Shown: positions 46,441-57,340, counted from the first letter of the stretch. The stretch is DNA of 64,000 nt from an uncultured Sphingomonas sp. (GCF_913777625.1 NZ_CAJYTI010000011.1:1-64000); one strand, 5' to 3'. Numbers and translations: made by a program. Notes: generated by a model not told the origin, from the sequence alone.

Positions 46441-46821
46441 ATGCCCAATCTTTTTCTCGTGATGCTCGGCGGGGCCATCGGCTCCGCGGCCCGCTACGGC
46501 GTTGGCCGGTTAGGCGTCGCCCTGCTCGGCCCGGCCTTCCCCTGGGGAACCCTTGCCGTGAACATCGTCGGCGGTTTCCTGATGGGGCTGCTCGGCGCCG
46601 GACTGATGCGTTTCGGTGACGAGGCCGAACAGGCGCGGCTGCTGCTCGGCGTGGGCGTGCTCGGTGGCTTCACCACCTTCTCCTCCTTCTCACTCGAGAC
46701 CTTCGCGATGATCGAGCGCGGCGATGTGCTCGTGGCGCTCGGCTATGTCCTCGCCTCGGTGATCGGCGCGATCGCCGCGCTCGCCATCGGCATGCACCTT
46801 GCCCGGGCGGTGACGGCATGA
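46441..46821 (+). CDS. crcB: Fluoride exporter CrcB/FluC
   Basis: A 126-residue membrane protein with four helices that forms dual-topology dimeric fluoride channels. The family motifs MLGGAIGSAARYGVGRLG, PWGTLAVNIVGGFLMGLLGA (with the conserved Asn) and GVLGGFTTFSSFSLETFAMI (with the Phe-box and TFSSF) are all present. It overlaps rluC by four bases (ATGA). Confidence 0.95.
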   Translation: MPNLFLVMLGGAIGSAARYGVGRLGVALLGPAFPWGTLAVNIVGGFLMGLLGAGLMRFGDEAEQARLLLGVGVLGGFTTFSSFSLETFAMIERGDVLVALGYVLASVIGAIAALAIGMHLARAVTA

Positions 46822-47924
46822 GCGGCCCCGAGGATGGCGTCCGCCAGTTCGTCGTCGGCTATGACGATGACGGCATCCGGCTCGACCGCTGGTTCAAGCG
46901 GCATTTGCCCGATGTGAGCTTCAACATCGTCTCGCGCTGGGCCCGCACCGGCCAGCTCCGCGTCGACGGCGCGCGGGCCACGCCGGGCGACCGGATCGCC
47001 GCCGGCCAGCAGATCCGCGTCCCCCCGGCCGAGGCGCCCAAGCCCGCCGCGGCGGCACGGCCCAAATCCAACCGCCCGCCGCTCAGCGACGAGCAGGTCG
47101 CGCTGGCCCAGTCCATGGTCATCCACCGCGATGCCTCGGCGATCGTGCTCAACAAGCCGCCGGGCCTCGCCACCCAGGGCGGCACCAAGACGTTCGAGCA
47201 TGTCGACGGCCTTCTCGACGCGCTGCAGTTCGAATCGGAAGGCCGGCCCAAGCTGGTCCACCGGCTCGACAAGGACACCTCCGGCGCGCTGCTGATCGCC
47301 CGCTCGGCGCGCGCGGCGGCGTTCTTCGCCAAGAGCTTCTCCGGCCGCACCGCGCGCAAGATCTACTGGGCGCTGGTGATGGGCGTGCCGGACATCGAGG
47401 ACGGCTTCATCGAGCTGCCGATCGGCAAGCAGCCGGGCACCGGCGGCGAGAAGATGCAGGTCGACATGGAGGAGGGCTCGCCCGCCCGCACGCGCTACCG
47501 GGTGATCGAGCAGGCCGGCAATCGCTGCGCCTGGGTCGAGCTCCAGCCGTTCACCGGCCGCACCCACCAGCTGCGCGTCCACATGGCGGCGATCGGCCAC
47601 CCGATCGTCGGCGACGGCAAATACGGGCTGCAGGAGGCGTTCCTCACCGGCGGCATCAGCCGCAAGATGCACCTCCACGCCCGCCGCATCCGCATCGACC
47701 ATCCCGATGGGGGCCGGATCGACGTGCGGGCGGAACTGCCCCACCATTTCGCCGAATCGATGCACACGCTCGGCTTCGATCTGGCGGTGGGCAACGCGAT
47801 CGAGATCGACGACGGCCCGCCGCCGATGAGCAAGGAACTGCTCAAGCAGAAGGCCAAGGCGCACGCCAAGACCTACCGCAAGGAACGCCGCGGCGAACGG
47901 CGGGGCCGCGGGGAGAAGAAGTAG
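46818..47924 (+). CDS. rluC: RluC-type 23S rRNA pseudouridine synthase
   Basis: A 368-residue RluA-family enzyme. An S4 RNA-binding domain is at the start (DDGIRLDRWFKRHLPDVSFN, IVSRWARTGQLRVDGARATP). The catalytic motif with Asp is KLVHRLDKDTSGALLIARSA; FTGRTHQLRVHMAAIGHPIV is the second conserved motif. The basic C-terminal tail (KERRGERRGRGEKK) probably contacts rRNA. ATGA overlap with crcB implies a shared transcript. Confidence 0.93.
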   Translation: MSGPEDGVRQFVVGYDDDGIRLDRWFKRHLPDVSFNIVSRWARTGQLRVDGARATPGDRIAAGQQIRVPPAEAPKPAAAARPKSNRPPLSDEQVALAQSMVIHRDASAIVLNKPPGLATQGGTKTFEHVDGLLDALQFESEGRPKLVHRLDKDTSGALLIARSARAAAFFAKSFSGRTARKIYWALVMGVPDIEDGFIELPIGKQPGTGGEKMQVDMEEGSPARTRYRVIEQAGNRCAWVELQPFTGRTHQLRVHMAAIGHPIVGDGKYGLQEAFLTGGISRKMHLHARRIRIDHPDGGRIDVRAELPHHFAESMHTLGFDLAVGNAIEIDDGPPPMSKELLKQKAKAHAKTYRKERRGERRGRGEKK

Positions 47925-47949
47925 GCATGCGCCTGTCTCCACTACCGTC

Positions 47950-48043
47950 GTCATCCCGGCGAAAGCCGGGATCCATTGAGGTCGCCGTTGCAGCGTCTGC
48001 TTCGACGGCGTGGCGAATGGATCCCGGCTTCCGCCGGGATGAC
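47950..48043. repeat. Dispersed inverted-repeat unit, canonical copy
   Basis: Left arm GTCATCCCGGCGAAAGCCGG and right arm CCGGCTTCCGCCGGGATGAC (one change). It lies between rluC and the HAD gene. Confidence 0.9.
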
Positions 48044-48066
48044 GGTCCTGTGGTGTGCGCCTCCGC

Positions 48067-48726
48067 ATGAACCGCCTCGCGCTCTTCGATTGCGACGGGA
48101 CTTTGGTCGACAGCCAGGCGAGCATCTGCCTGGCGATGGAGCATTGCTTCGCCGGCCAGAAGCTGGAGCCCCCGGCCCGCGAGGCGATCCGTCGCATCGT
48201 CGGCTTGAGCCTGGTCGAGGCGATCGCCCAGCTGCTGCCGGCGGCGGAGGACGATCTCCACCGCCATCTGGCCGAGGAATATAAGCGCGCCTATTTCGGC
48301 TTGCGCACCGCCGGCCATATCGAGGACGAGCCGCTCTACGACGGCATCCGCGAAGCGATCGAGACGCTGGACGCGGGCGGCTGGCTGCTCGGCGTCGCCA
48401 CCGGCAAGTCCGACCGCGGGCTGATCCGGGTGCTGGAGGCGCATGGCCTGCGCCGGCGATTCGTCACCTTGCAGACCGCCGACCGCCACCCCTCCAAGCC
48501 GCATCCCTCGATGATCGAGACCGCGATCGCCGAAGCCGGCGCCGCGCCGGAGACGACGGTGATGATCGGCGACACCAGCTTCGACATGGCGATGGCCGTC
48601 GCCGCCCGCGCGCACCCCTTGGGTGTTGCATGGGGCTACCACACCCCCCATGATCTGCACGCGGCCGGCGCGGTGCGGGTCGTGGAGCATGCGTCGGCGA
48701 TTCCGGCGCATCTGGAGGCCCTGTGA
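48067..48726 (+). CDS. HAD-IA family hydrolase (phosphoglycolate-phosphatase-like)
   Basis: A 219-residue phosphatase. Motif I LALFDCDGTLVDSQ carries the nucleophile Asp, motif II is GVATGKSD, motif III Lys is in RHPSKPHPSM, and motif IV is VMIGDTSFDMAMAVAARAHP. The helical cap between motifs I and II suits a small sugar-phosphate or phosphoglycolate substrate. First gene of a three-gene overlap chain: its stop overlaps the next start (GTGA). Confidence 0.9.
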   Translation: MNRLALFDCDGTLVDSQASICLAMEHCFAGQKLEPPAREAIRRIVGLSLVEAIAQLLPAAEDDLHRHLAEEYKRAYFGLRTAGHIEDEPLYDGIREAIETLDAGGWLLGVATGKSDRGLIRVLEAHGLRRRFVTLQTADRHPSKPHPSMIETAIAEAGAAPETTVMIGDTSFDMAMAVAARAHPLGVAWGYHTPHDLHAAGAVRVVEHASAIPAHLEAL

Positions 48727-48944
48727 CCGACGCAGACCGCGTAGCACGCAACCGCTATTTCCTGATGATGGGCGCCAATCTGGTGGGCGTCGCCGGCGCG
48801 GTGCTGGCGCTGCTCATCCTCGGCCGCTCGCACACCACCGAACTGACGATGCTGGGCGTGGCACTGATGCTCGCCTCGTTCTGGGTCATGGCGGCGATCC
48901 CCAAGATGCTCGCCCGCCGCTGGAGGACACCCCCCGACGCATGA
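48723..48944 (+). CDS. Small two-helix membrane protein
   Basis: A 73-residue protein with two membrane segments (FLMMGANLVGVAGAVLALLI and MLGVALMLASFWVMAAIPKM). Both ends overlap neighbours (GTGA at the start, ATGA at the end), so it is translated as part of the HAD-ATP12 operon. The partner genes suggest a link to F-type ATP synthase biogenesis, but no function is known. Confidence 0.75.
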   Translation: MTDADRVARNRYFLMMGANLVGVAGAVLALLILGRSHTTELTMLGVALMLASFWVMAAIPKMLARRWRTPPDA

Positions 48945-49618
48945 AACGTTTCTGGAAGACCGTGACGATCGCCGATGGCGCGATCGAACTGGACGGCCGC
49001 CCCGTCCGCACCCCTGCCCGCGCGCTGCTGACGCTGCCGACGCCCCCGCTGGCCGAGGCGGTGGCCGAGGAATGGCGCGGCATCGGCGAGGAGATCGACC
49101 CGCGCGCCATGCCGCTCACCGGCTTCGCCAACGCCGCGATCGACCAGATCGCGCCGAACCCCGCTCCCTTCGCGGCCGACCTCGCCCGCTATGGCGAGAG
49201 CGACCTGCTCTGCTACCGCGCGGAGCTGCCCGAGCCGCTGGTCGAGCGCCAGGCCGCGCACTGGGACCCGCTGCTCGACTGGGCGCGCACCCGCTACGAC
49301 GTGCATTTCGAGACGACCGCCGGGATCATGCACCGCCCCCAGCCGCCCGCGACGGTCGCGCGGCTGCAGGAGGTGGTGGCCGCACTCGACCCGTTCCGCC
49401 TCGCGGCACTGAGCCCGCTGGTGACGATCAGCGGCTCGCTGGTCGCGGCGCTGGCGCTGCTCGAAGGCGCGGCGACCAGCGAGACGGTATGGCGCGCCGC
49501 CCAGCTCGACGAGGACTGGCAGGCCGAGCAATGGGGCGACGACGACCTCGCGACGCGGGCCCGCAACGTCCGCCGCGCCGATTTTGATGCAGCGGTGCGG
49601 TTCCTCAGCCTGCTCTGA
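48941..49618 (+). CDS. ATP12-family ATP synthase assembly chaperone
   Basis: A 225-residue protein similar to the mitochondrial F1-ATPase assembly factor ATP12, which binds the alpha subunit. KRFWKTVTIADGAIELDGRP, VRTPARALLTLPTPPLAEAV, EEWRGIGEEIDPRAMPLTGF and NAAIDQI are the family start; ESDLLCYRAELPEPLVERQA and HWDPLLDWARTRYDVHFETT follow. Overlaps the small membrane gene (ATGA) and ends just before the convergent gmk. Confidence 0.93.
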   Translation: MKRFWKTVTIADGAIELDGRPVRTPARALLTLPTPPLAEAVAEEWRGIGEEIDPRAMPLTGFANAAIDQIAPNPAPFAADLARYGESDLLCYRAELPEPLVERQAAHWDPLLDWARTRYDVHFETTAGIMHRPQPPATVARLQEVVAALDPFRLAALSPLVTISGSLVAALALLEGAATSETVWRAAQLDEDWQAEQWGDDDLATRARNVRRADFDAAVRFLSLL

Positions 49619-49624
49619 GACCCC

Positions 49625-50308
49625 TCAGAGAACGTCCGATTCCCCCGTCGGGTCGCCGCGCTTCATCAGGCCGCGGATGAAGCCGATCAGGCCGGTCTGG
49701 CGCGAGCGCTTGAGCCGCTCTGCCTTGAGGATGGTGTGGACCGCCTCGAAGCACTTGTCGGCATCGTCATTGACCAGGACATAGTCATAGCCGTCCCAGT
49801 GGCTCACCTCGTTCGAGGCGCGGGCCATGCGGTGGGCGATCACCTCGGGCGTGTCGGTCTGGCGGCCTTCGAGGCGGCGGTGCAGCTCGGCCATCGACGG
49901 CGGCAGGATGAACACGCGGACCACGTCGCCGCCCATCGTCTGGTGGAGCTGCTGCGCGCCCTGCCAGTCGATGTCGAACAGCATGTCGCGGCCGGTGGCG
50001 AGCACTGCGTCGACCGGGCCCTTGGGCGTGCCGTAGCGATGCTTGAAGACGTGCGCCCATTCGATGAAGTGATGCTGCGAGACCATCTCGCGGAACCGCT
50101 CGACATCGACGAACGTATAGTCGACCCCGTTCACTTCGCCCGGCCGCGGCTCGCGCGTGGTCACCGAAACGGAGACGGCGAGATCGGGTTCGGCCGCCAG
50201 CAGCTTGCGGGCGATGGTCGACTTGCCGGCGCCCGAGGGCGAGGACAGGACAAACAAAACCCCGCGGCGATGGAATCCATGCGGGTCGTTCTGGTGCGTA
50301 TGGGCCAT
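49625..50308 (-). CDS. gmk: Guanylate kinase
   Basis: A 227-residue enzyme, GMP to GDP. P-loop LSSPSGAGKSTIARKLLAAE lies near residue 20; GMP-binding motifs are SVSVTTREPRPGEVNGVDYT and FIEWAHVFKHRYGTP; DMLFDIDWQGAQQLHQTM is the central Walker B-like strand. The C-terminus is slightly longer than E. coli Gmk. Convergent with the ATP12 gene. Confidence 0.97.
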   Translation of the reverse strand: MAHTHQNDPHGFHRRGVLFVLSSPSGAGKSTIARKLLAAEPDLAVSVSVTTREPRPGEVNGVDYTFVDVERFREMVSQHHFIEWAHVFKHRYGTPKGPVDAVLATGRDMLFDIDWQGAQQLHQTMGGDVVRVFILPPSMAELHRRLEGRQTDTPEVIAHRMARASNEVSHWDGYDYVLVNDDADKCFEAVHTILKAERLKRSRQTGLIGFIRGLMKRGDPTGESDVL

Positions 50309-50362
50309 GCGGGCCTTTGGCGTAGCGGCACCCGGGCCGTCAAGCCCGAGCGCCGCAGTGCG

Positions 50363-50581
50363 TCACGCGCCGAGACCCGTATCGGGACCATGTTCGGTGG
50401 TCAGCTTGCGCTTGAGATAGGCCGCGCCCACCGCGCCGGCGCCGAGCACGACCGCCGCCGGCACCACGCGCTTGGCGACTTCCCAGGTCGCGACGCCGAC
50501 GACCGCACCCAAGGTGCCGCCCTCGCCGTCCCGCTGGTCGATCTTGCTGCCGATCCACCCTGCAATCAACTTGCCGATCAT
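50363..50581 (-). CDS. Small membrane-associated protein, probable stress gene
   Basis: A 72-residue protein: MIGKLIAGWIGSKIDQRDGE, GGTLGAVVGVATWEVAKRVV, PAAVVLGAGAVGAAYLKRKL. The glycine/alanine-rich hydrophobic stretch may enter the membrane. It follows fumC on the same strand but has an exact EcfG promoter of its own in the 65-base gap, so it is likely a general-stress gene. GAAGGAG lies before ATG 50579-50581. Confidence 0.7.
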   Translation of the reverse strand: MIGKLIAGWIGSKIDQRDGEGGTLGAVVGVATWEVAKRVVPAAVVLGAGAVGAAYLKRKLTTEHGPDTGLGA

Positions 50582-50602
50582 CGTCTTCTCCTTCGCCGGA
50601 AC

Positions 50603-50627
50603 AACGGCGATGCGGCGGCGGCGTTCC
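50603..50627 (-). promoter_or_regulatory. EcfG-type general-stress promoter
   Basis: On the minus strand GGAAC (50627-50623), 16 bases, then CGTT (50606-50603), an exact match to the EcfG consensus, 22 bases before the small gene. Confidence 0.7.
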
Positions 50628-50646
50628 CGCCGCTCGCCGCAGCCCG

Positions 50647-52038
<1,392 letters not shown>

Positions 52039-52229
52039 TGCATTTCTCCGCTTGTTTGTGCGCGATGTAGGCCCCCGGCGGCTCCCCACAACCCGCCCGA
52101 CGGTCGGTTCGCGAGCGATCGCCGCCAAGCAACCGGAAACACTTGGTAACTTGCCCTGCCCGCAAGGCGGCGGGCAAAGACCGGCCAGCCACCGGCGGCA
52201 ACGGCCGGGGCCATCGCAGGAGAAGCGCC

Positions 52230-52652
52230 ATGATCGTCATGCTGGGGCTGCTGCTCGCCGCCCCCCTTTCGGAAATCGTGCACAGCGTGCGCATCGAACA
52301 TCCCACCGGCCCCGCCCATGCCGAGTATCGGATGCGCGTCGACGTCCGGCACCAGCAGCTGGGCGTGGCCGCGCCGGGCAGCCATGCCGCCACGCTGCGC
52401 TGCCGCTGGCGGGCCGACCTGGTGGTCGACCGCCAGGCCCGCCATGCCACGGGCACGCTCCGCCGCGCGCTCCGGCAGGACGGGGTCGCCGCCGGCAGTC
52501 GTCCCGGCTGGTGCACCGCCAGCCGCGCGGTGATCGCGAAGGACGTTGCGCGAGCGACGACGGACATGCGAGGCGCAGTGGCAGCGCTTGCCGGCCGGGA
52601 TGCCGAGCTGCTGCGCGCCGAACTCGATCAGATAGGAACTGGTACCCGTTGA
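52230..52652 (+). CDS. Small exported protein, paired with porin
   Basis: A 140-residue protein with a short hydrophobic start ([20 protein letters not shown]). The rest ([60 protein letters not shown] sequence) has two cysteines and a helical C-terminus. AGGAGAAG precedes ATG 52230. Its TGA overlaps the next ATG (TGATG), so it is coupled to the TorF-like porin gene. Function unknown; envelope location is inferred. Confidence 0.7.
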   Translation: MIVMLGLLLAAPLSEIVHSVRIEHPTGPAHAEYRMRVDVRHQQLGVAAPGSHAATLRCRWRADLVVDRQARHATGTLRRALRQDGVAAGSRPGWCTASRAVIAKDVARATTDMRGAVAALAGRDAELLRAELDQIGTGTR

Positions 52653-53392
52653 TGCGTATCCCGCTTTCCCTCGCCGCGCTCGCGGCCTTCGCCTTGCCCG
52701 TCGCCGCCCAGGCACAGGTGCTGCCCAAGGTTTCCGGCGGGGTGGAGCTCTCCACCGACGAGAGCCGTCGCGGCCTGAGCTGGAGCGAGAACCAGCTCAG
52801 CGCCTCGGCCGATGCCTCGGCCGGCATCCTCGGCTTCGATGCCTCGGCGCGGGTGGCGATGGTCCGCCAGTCGAGCCGCCAGGCCGGCGCCGACACGGTG
52901 TTCGACCTGGAAGCCGGCCGCCGCTTCGGCATCGGCGCGTTCAACCTGCGCGGGTTCGTCACCGGCCATGTCTTCACCGGCGCGACGCGGGCCATGGACT
53001 ATGTCGAGGTCGGCGCGGACGGCAATTTCTCGTTCGGCCCGCTGCGGCTGGCCGGCGGCGCGGTCTATGCCCCCGACCAGGGGCCGATCGGCGGCGACAA
53101 TCTCTATGTGCATGCCGGCGCCTCGGTCGGCATCCCGTCGACGCCGTTCACCGTCTCCGGATCGGTCGGCCACACCACGGGCAGCACCGATGACGCCCGC
53201 GCCGCCCGGCTGCGCCCGGCGGGAGACTATACCGACTGGCGGATCGGCGTGGAGCACGTCACCGGCCCGCTGACCCTCGGGGTCGACTATGTCGGCACGG
53301 ACATCGACACCAACCGCCTGGTAACCTCGCCCTATGCGGACCTGCGGCACAGCGGCAACCGCGTGCTGGGGCGCGCGCGGCTGTCGTTCTGA
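52652..53392 (+). CDS. TorF-family putative porin
   Basis: A 246-residue outer-membrane beta-barrel. Signal [20 protein letters not shown] with cleavage near AQAQ. The start of the mature part, KVSGGVELSTDESRRGLSWS, is the typical TorF STDYxxRGxS motif. Alternating strands continue to the final Phe (GRARLSF). Substrate unknown; small-solute uptake is likely. Coupled to the preceding gene. Confidence 0.88.
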   Translation: MRIPLSLAALAAFALPVAAQAQVLPKVSGGVELSTDESRRGLSWSENQLSASADASAGILGFDASARVAMVRQSSRQAGADTVFDLEAGRRFGIGAFNLRGFVTGHVFTGATRAMDYVEVGADGNFSFGPLRLAGGAVYAPDQGPIGGDNLYVHAGASVGIPSTPFTVSGSVGHTTGSTDDARAARLRPAGDYTDWRIGVEHVTGPLTLGVDYVGTDIDTNRLVTSPYADLRHSGNRVLGRARLSF

Positions 53393-53394
53393 TC

Positions 53395-53529
53395 CTCTCC
53401 CGCGTTACCTCCCTCCCGCCTGCGGGAGGGGATGGGGGAGGGTGCGACGTGGAGGCTCCTTCTGAACCGGCGTCGCCCGCTACCCTCACACACCCTCCCC
53501 TAGCCCCTCCCGCAAGCGGGAGGGGGATC
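53395..53529. repeat. Palindromic intergenic repeat, third type
   Basis: CCTCCCGCCTGCGGGAGGGG near 53410 and CCCCTCCCGCAAGCGGGAGG near 53505 are two hairpins in inverted orientation separated by about 70 bases. They sit between convergent genes and can serve as a bidirectional transcription end. Confidence 0.75.
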
Positions 53530-53554
53530 TAGAAGAAGGTAGGGGTTCAAGCCG

Positions 53555-53992
53555 CTATCGCGCTTCCGCGCCCGGCACGGCGACGTCGGCCACCGCCGTC
53601 ACCTCGTGCCCGCTGGCGAAACGCAGCGTCAGCGGCACCTTCTCGCCGGCATGGACGTTCGGCACCACCCCGAACAGCATCACATGCTTGCCGCCCGGCG
53701 CGAACTTCACCTCGCTGCCCACCGGCAGGTCGAGGCTGGCGACCTGGGTCATCTTCGCCATGCCAGCCGGATCCTTGGTGCTGTCGTGCATCTCCGCCCG
53801 GTCGGCGGCGCGGGTCGATACGGAGACCAGCGTTTCCGCCTCGCGTCCCCCGTGGAGCGTGAAGTAGGCAGCACCCGGCTGCCCTGCCACCGCCGGCAGA
53901 CGGATCCAGGCCCCGTCCACCTTCACGCCGTCCGCCTGGGGCGAGCACGCCCCCAGCACCAGAACCGTCAAAAGCCCCGCCAGAGTGCGCAT
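53555..53992 (-). CDS. PCuAC-type periplasmic copper chaperone lipoprotein
   Basis: A 145-residue protein. Signal MRTLAGLLTVLVLGA before Cys16 (lipobox LGAC). The copper site HxxxxxxxxxxM-x21-HxM is seen as AEMHDSTKDPAGMAKMTQ and GGKHVMLFGVVP, both complete. Such chaperones load Cu(I) on the CuA site of cytochrome oxidase. Convergent with the porin; divergent from dnaK. Confidence 0.92.
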   Translation of the reverse strand: MRTLAGLLTVLVLGACSPQADGVKVDGAWIRLPAVAGQPGAAYFTLHGGREAETLVSVSTRAADRAEMHDSTKDPAGMAKMTQVASLDLPVGSEVKFAPGGKHVMLFGVVPNVHAGEKVPLTLRFASGHEVTAVADVAVPGAEAR

Positions 53993-54041
53993 TCGCCATC
54001 CTCCCTCTTTGATTTGGGAAATCTTGTAGAAAGGGAGGCGT

Positions 54042-54069
54042 CTTGCGGCAAGGCACGACGCACCTATAT
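54042..54069 (+). promoter_or_regulatory. RpoH (sigma32) promoter of dnaK
   Basis: CTTG at 54042-54045, 17 bases, then CCTATAT at 54063-54069, matching the alphaproteobacterial heat-shock promoter CTTG-N17-CYTATNT. About 100 bases of leader follow. Confidence 0.6.
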
Positions 54070-54169
54070 CCCCCCTCGGACATCTGGACGGCGGTCGCCT
54101 CTTCTGGGGCCGGAATCCAGATAACGCTTTTAAACCCTTTTGTTTCGATTGTGGGGGCCAACGAGGATC

Positions 54170-56083
54170 ATGGCTAAAGTTATCGGTATCGACCTGGGTA
54201 CGACCAACAGCTGCGTCGCGGTGATGGAAGGCGGCAAGCCCAAGGTCATCGAGAATGTGGAAGGCGCGCGCACCACGCCGTCGATCGTCGCCTTCGCCAA
54301 GGACGGCGAGCGTCTGATCGGCCAGCCGGCCAAGCGCCAGGCGGTGACGAACCCGGACAGCACCATCTTCGCGGTGAAGCGCCTGATCGGCCGCCGCTTC
54401 GACGACCCCGTGACCAAGAAGGACACCGAGCTGGTGCCCTACGCGATCGCGCGCGGTCCGAACGGCGACGCCTGGGTCAAGGCCGGCGGCGAGGAATACA
54501 GCCCGTCGCAGATCTCGGCCTTCATCCTGCAGAAGATGAAGGAAACCGCTGAGTCGTATCTCGGCGAGAGCGTGACGCAGGCGGTGATCACCGTGCCGGC
54601 CTATTTCAACGACGCGCAGCGCCAGGCGACCAAGGACGCCGGCCAGATCGCGGGCCTCGAAGTGCTGCGCATCATCAACGAGCCGACCGCGGCCGCGCTG
54701 GCTTACGGCCTGGAGAAGCAGGACGGCAAGACGATCGCGGTCTACGATCTGGGCGGCGGCACGTTCGACGTCTCGATCCTCGAGATCGGCGACGGCGTGT
54801 TCGAGGTGAAGGCGACCAACGGCGACACCTTCCTGGGTGGCGAAGACTTTGACAACAAGATCGTCGAGTTCCTGGCATCGGGCTTCCAGAAGGACGAGGG
54901 CATCGACCTCACCAAGGACAAGCTTGCGCTGCAGCGCCTGAAGGAAGCCGCGGAGAAGGCGAAGATCGAGCTCAGCTCGGCCGCATCGACCGAGGTCAAC
55001 CTGCCCTTCATCACCGCCGACCAGAACGGCCCGAAGCACCTGGTGAAGAACATCACCCGCGCCGATCTCGAGCGTCTGGTCGACGACCTGATCAAGCGCA
55101 CCCTCGAGCCGTGCCGCAAGGCGCTGGCTGATGCGGGCGTCAAGGCCGATGCGATCGACGAAGTCGTGCTCGTCGGCGGCATGACCCGCATGCCCAAGGT
55201 CCGTCAGATCGTGAAGGACTTCTTCGGCAAGGAGCCGCACACCGGCGTGAACCCGGACGAAGTCGTCGCCATTGGTGCTGCGATCCAGGCCGGCGTGCTC
55301 CAGGGCGACGTCAAGGACGTGCTGCTGCTCGACGTGACCCCGCTGAGCCTCGGCATCGAGACGCTGGGCGGCGTGTTCACCCGCATGATCGACCGCAACA
55401 CCACGATCCCGACCAAGAAGTCGCAGGTCTACTCCACCGCCGATGACAATCAGCAGGCGGTGACGATCCGCGTCTTCCAAGGCGAGCGCGAGATGGCGGC
55501 CGACAACAAGATGCTCGGCCAGTTCGACCTGGTCGGCATTCCGCCGGCGCCGCGCGGCGTGCCGCAGATCGAGGTCACCTTCGACATCGACGCCAACGGT
55601 ATCGTCAACGTGTCCGCCAAGGACAAGGGCACCGGCAAGGAGCAGCAGATCCGCATCCAGGCCTCGGGCGGCCTTTCGGACGGCGACATCGAGCAGATGG
55701 TCCGCGATGCCGAGAAGTTCGCCGAAGAGGACAAGAAGCGTCGTGCCGCGGCCGAAGCCAAGAACAACGCCGAGAGCCTCGTCCACACCACGGAGCGCCA
55801 GCTCGCCGAGAATGGCGACAAGGTCGACGCGGCGCTGAAGGGCGAGATCGAGGCGGCGATCGCCGAGACCAAGTCGGCGATCGAGAGCGGCGATGCCGAT
55901 GCGATGACCGCCAAGGCGCAGAACCTCGCCCAGGTGGCGATGAAGCTCGGCCAGGCGATCTACGAGAAGCAGGCGGCCGAAAGCGCCTCGCCGAACGCAG
56001 CCGGCGCCGCTCCGGGTGGCGAAGCCGGGCACGAGGAAGTGGTCGACGCCGAGTTCTCGGAAGTGGACGACAACAAGGCGTAA
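54170..56083 (+). CDS. dnaK: Chaperone DnaK (Hsp70)
   Basis: A 637-residue Hsp70. The ATPase domain shows [40 protein letters not shown] and [20 protein letters not shown]. The substrate domain starts around [20 protein letters not shown], and the C-terminal tail [16 protein letters not shown] has the conserved EEVxDAxF-type end. Start ATG 54170 follows GAGGA. Works with DnaJ (next gene) and GrpE. Probably under RpoH; no CIRCE is seen. Confidence 0.98.
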   Translation: MAKVIGIDLGTTNSCVAVMEGGKPKVIENVEGARTTPSIVAFAKDGERLIGQPAKRQAVTNPDSTIFAVKRLIGRRFDDPVTKKDTELVPYAIARGPNGDAWVKAGGEEYSPSQISAFILQKMKETAESYLGESVTQAVITVPAYFNDAQRQATKDAGQIAGLEVLRIINEPTAAALAYGLEKQDGKTIAVYDLGGGTFDVSILEIGDGVFEVKATNGDTFLGGEDFDNKIVEFLASGFQKDEGIDLTKDKLALQRLKEAAEKAKIELSSAASTEVNLPFITADQNGPKHLVKNITRADLERLVDDLIKRTLEPCRKALADAGVKADAIDEVVLVGGMTRMPKVRQIVKDFFGKEPHTGVNPDEVVAIGAAIQAGVLQGDVKDVLLLDVTPLSLGIETLGGVFTRMIDRNTTIPTKKSQVYSTADDNQQAVTIRVFQGEREMAADNKMLGQFDLVGIPPAPRGVPQIEVTFDIDANGIVNVSAKDKGTGKEQQIRIQASGGLSDGDIEQMVRDAEKFAEEDKKRRAAAEAKNNAESLVHTTERQLAENGDKVDAALKGEIEAAIAETKSAIESGDADAMTAKAQNLAQVAMKLGQAIYEKQAAESASPNAAGAAPGGEAGHEEVVDAEFSEVDDNKA

Positions 56084-56099
56084 CGGATGAACCCGGGCC

Positions 56100-56172
56100 G
56101 TCATGCCAGCGAACGCTGGCATCTCCCGCCGCGCAGCCCGCGGTTGGAGACCCCAGCGTTCGCTGGGGTGAC
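56100..56172. repeat. Inverted-repeat unit, short divergent copy between dnaK and dnaJ
   Basis: GTCATGCCAGCGAACGCTGG at the left and CCAGCGTTCGCTGGGGTGAC at the right, complementary arms with a short core. It could attenuate transcription between the two genes. Confidence 0.8.
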
Positions 56173-56196
56173 GGCCGAGGGTTGGGGGCCGAGTGA

Positions 56197-57315
56197 ATGA
56201 CCACCGAAGTCGATTATTACGAACTGCTCGAAGTCGAGCGCACCGCGGACGATGCGACGATCAAGTCGTCCTACCGCAAGCTCGCGATGAAATATCACCC
56301 GGACAAGAATGCCGGGTGCAAGGATTCCGAGGCGAAGTTCAAGGCGATCAGCGAAGCCTATGACTGCCTGAAGGACCCCCAGAAGCGCGCGGCGTACGAC
56401 CGCTTCGGCCATGCCGCGTTCCAGAACGGCGGCGGCGGCCATCATGCCGGCCAGGGCGATTTCGGCGCGTTCAGCGACATTTTCGAAAGCGTGTTCGGCG
56501 AGTTCATGGGCGGCGGGCGCGGCGGCGGCCGGCCCCAGCGGCGCGGCGCGGACCTGCGCTACGACATGGAAATCTCGCTCGAACAGGCGTTCCACGGCCA
56601 TTCGACCGACATCACCATCGACGTCTCGGGCCCCTGCGACAGCTGCCACGGCTCGGGCGCCACGCCGGGGACCAAGGCCAAGACCTGCACCACCTGCGCC
56701 GGCCACGGCAAGGTGCGCGCGCAGCAGGGCTTCTTCATGGTCGAGCGCACCTGCCCGACCTGCCACGGCGCCGGCGAGGTGATCGCCGAACCCTGCCGCA
56801 GCTGCCGCGGCGAGGGCCGGACCGACAAGACCAAGACGCTCAAGATCGAGATTCCGCCCGGCGTCGACGAAGGCACCCGCATCCGCCTGACCGGCGAAGG
56901 CGAGGCCGGCGCGCGCGGAGCCCCTGCGGGCGATCTCTACATCTTCCTCCACGTGACGCGCCATTCGCTCTACGAGCGCCAGGGCACGACGCTGTACGCC
57001 AATGCGCCGATCAGCTTCACGACGGCGGCGCTCGGCGGCGAGATCCGCATCCCGGGCCTCGACGGCGAGGAGCATGTGATCAAGATCCACGCCGGCACCC
57101 AGTCCGGCCGCGAGATGCGCCATCGCGGCGCCGGCATGCCGGTGCTGCAGGGCCGCGGCCGCGGCGACCTGGTCGTCCGCCTGGAGGTGGAGACGCCGAC
57201 CAAGCTCACGGCCAAGCAGCGCGAGCTGCTCGAGGAATTCCGCAAGACCGAAACGGGCGAGGAATGCCCGCAGTCGAGCGGCTTCTTCGCGAAGCTGAAG
57301 GCGGCCTTGGGTTGA
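56197..57315 (+). CDS. dnaJ: Chaperone DnaJ (Hsp40)
   Basis: A 372-residue type I J-protein. J domain YYELLEVERTADDATIKSSY with the HPD in YHPDKNAGCKD; Gly/Phe region (GGGHHAGQGDFGAFSDIFES); four zinc motifs CDSCHGSG, CTTCAGHG, CPTCHGAG and CRSCRGEG; C-terminal substrate domains follow. Order and length are standard. Downstream of dnaK by 113 bases. Confidence 0.98.
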   Translation: MTTEVDYYELLEVERTADDATIKSSYRKLAMKYHPDKNAGCKDSEAKFKAISEAYDCLKDPQKRAAYDRFGHAAFQNGGGGHHAGQGDFGAFSDIFESVFGEFMGGGRGGGRPQRRGADLRYDMEISLEQAFHGHSTDITIDVSGPCDSCHGSGATPGTKAKTCTTCAGHGKVRAQQGFFMVERTCPTCHGAGEVIAEPCRSCRGEGRTDKTKTLKIEIPPGVDEGTRIRLTGEGEAGARGAPAGDLYIFLHVTRHSLYERQGTTLYANAPISFTTAALGGEIRIPGLDGEEHVIKIHAGTQSGREMRHRGAGMPVLQGRGRGDLVVRLEVETPTKLTAKQRELLEEFRKTETGEECPQSSGFFAKLKAALG

Positions 57316-57340
57316 GCCTGGTTTCCCGCACCCATCGATC

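Noticed and set aside
54001..54169. CIRCE element upstream of dnaK
   Set aside because: No TTAGCACTC-N9-GAGTGCTAA-like inverted repeat; an RpoH-type site is present instead.
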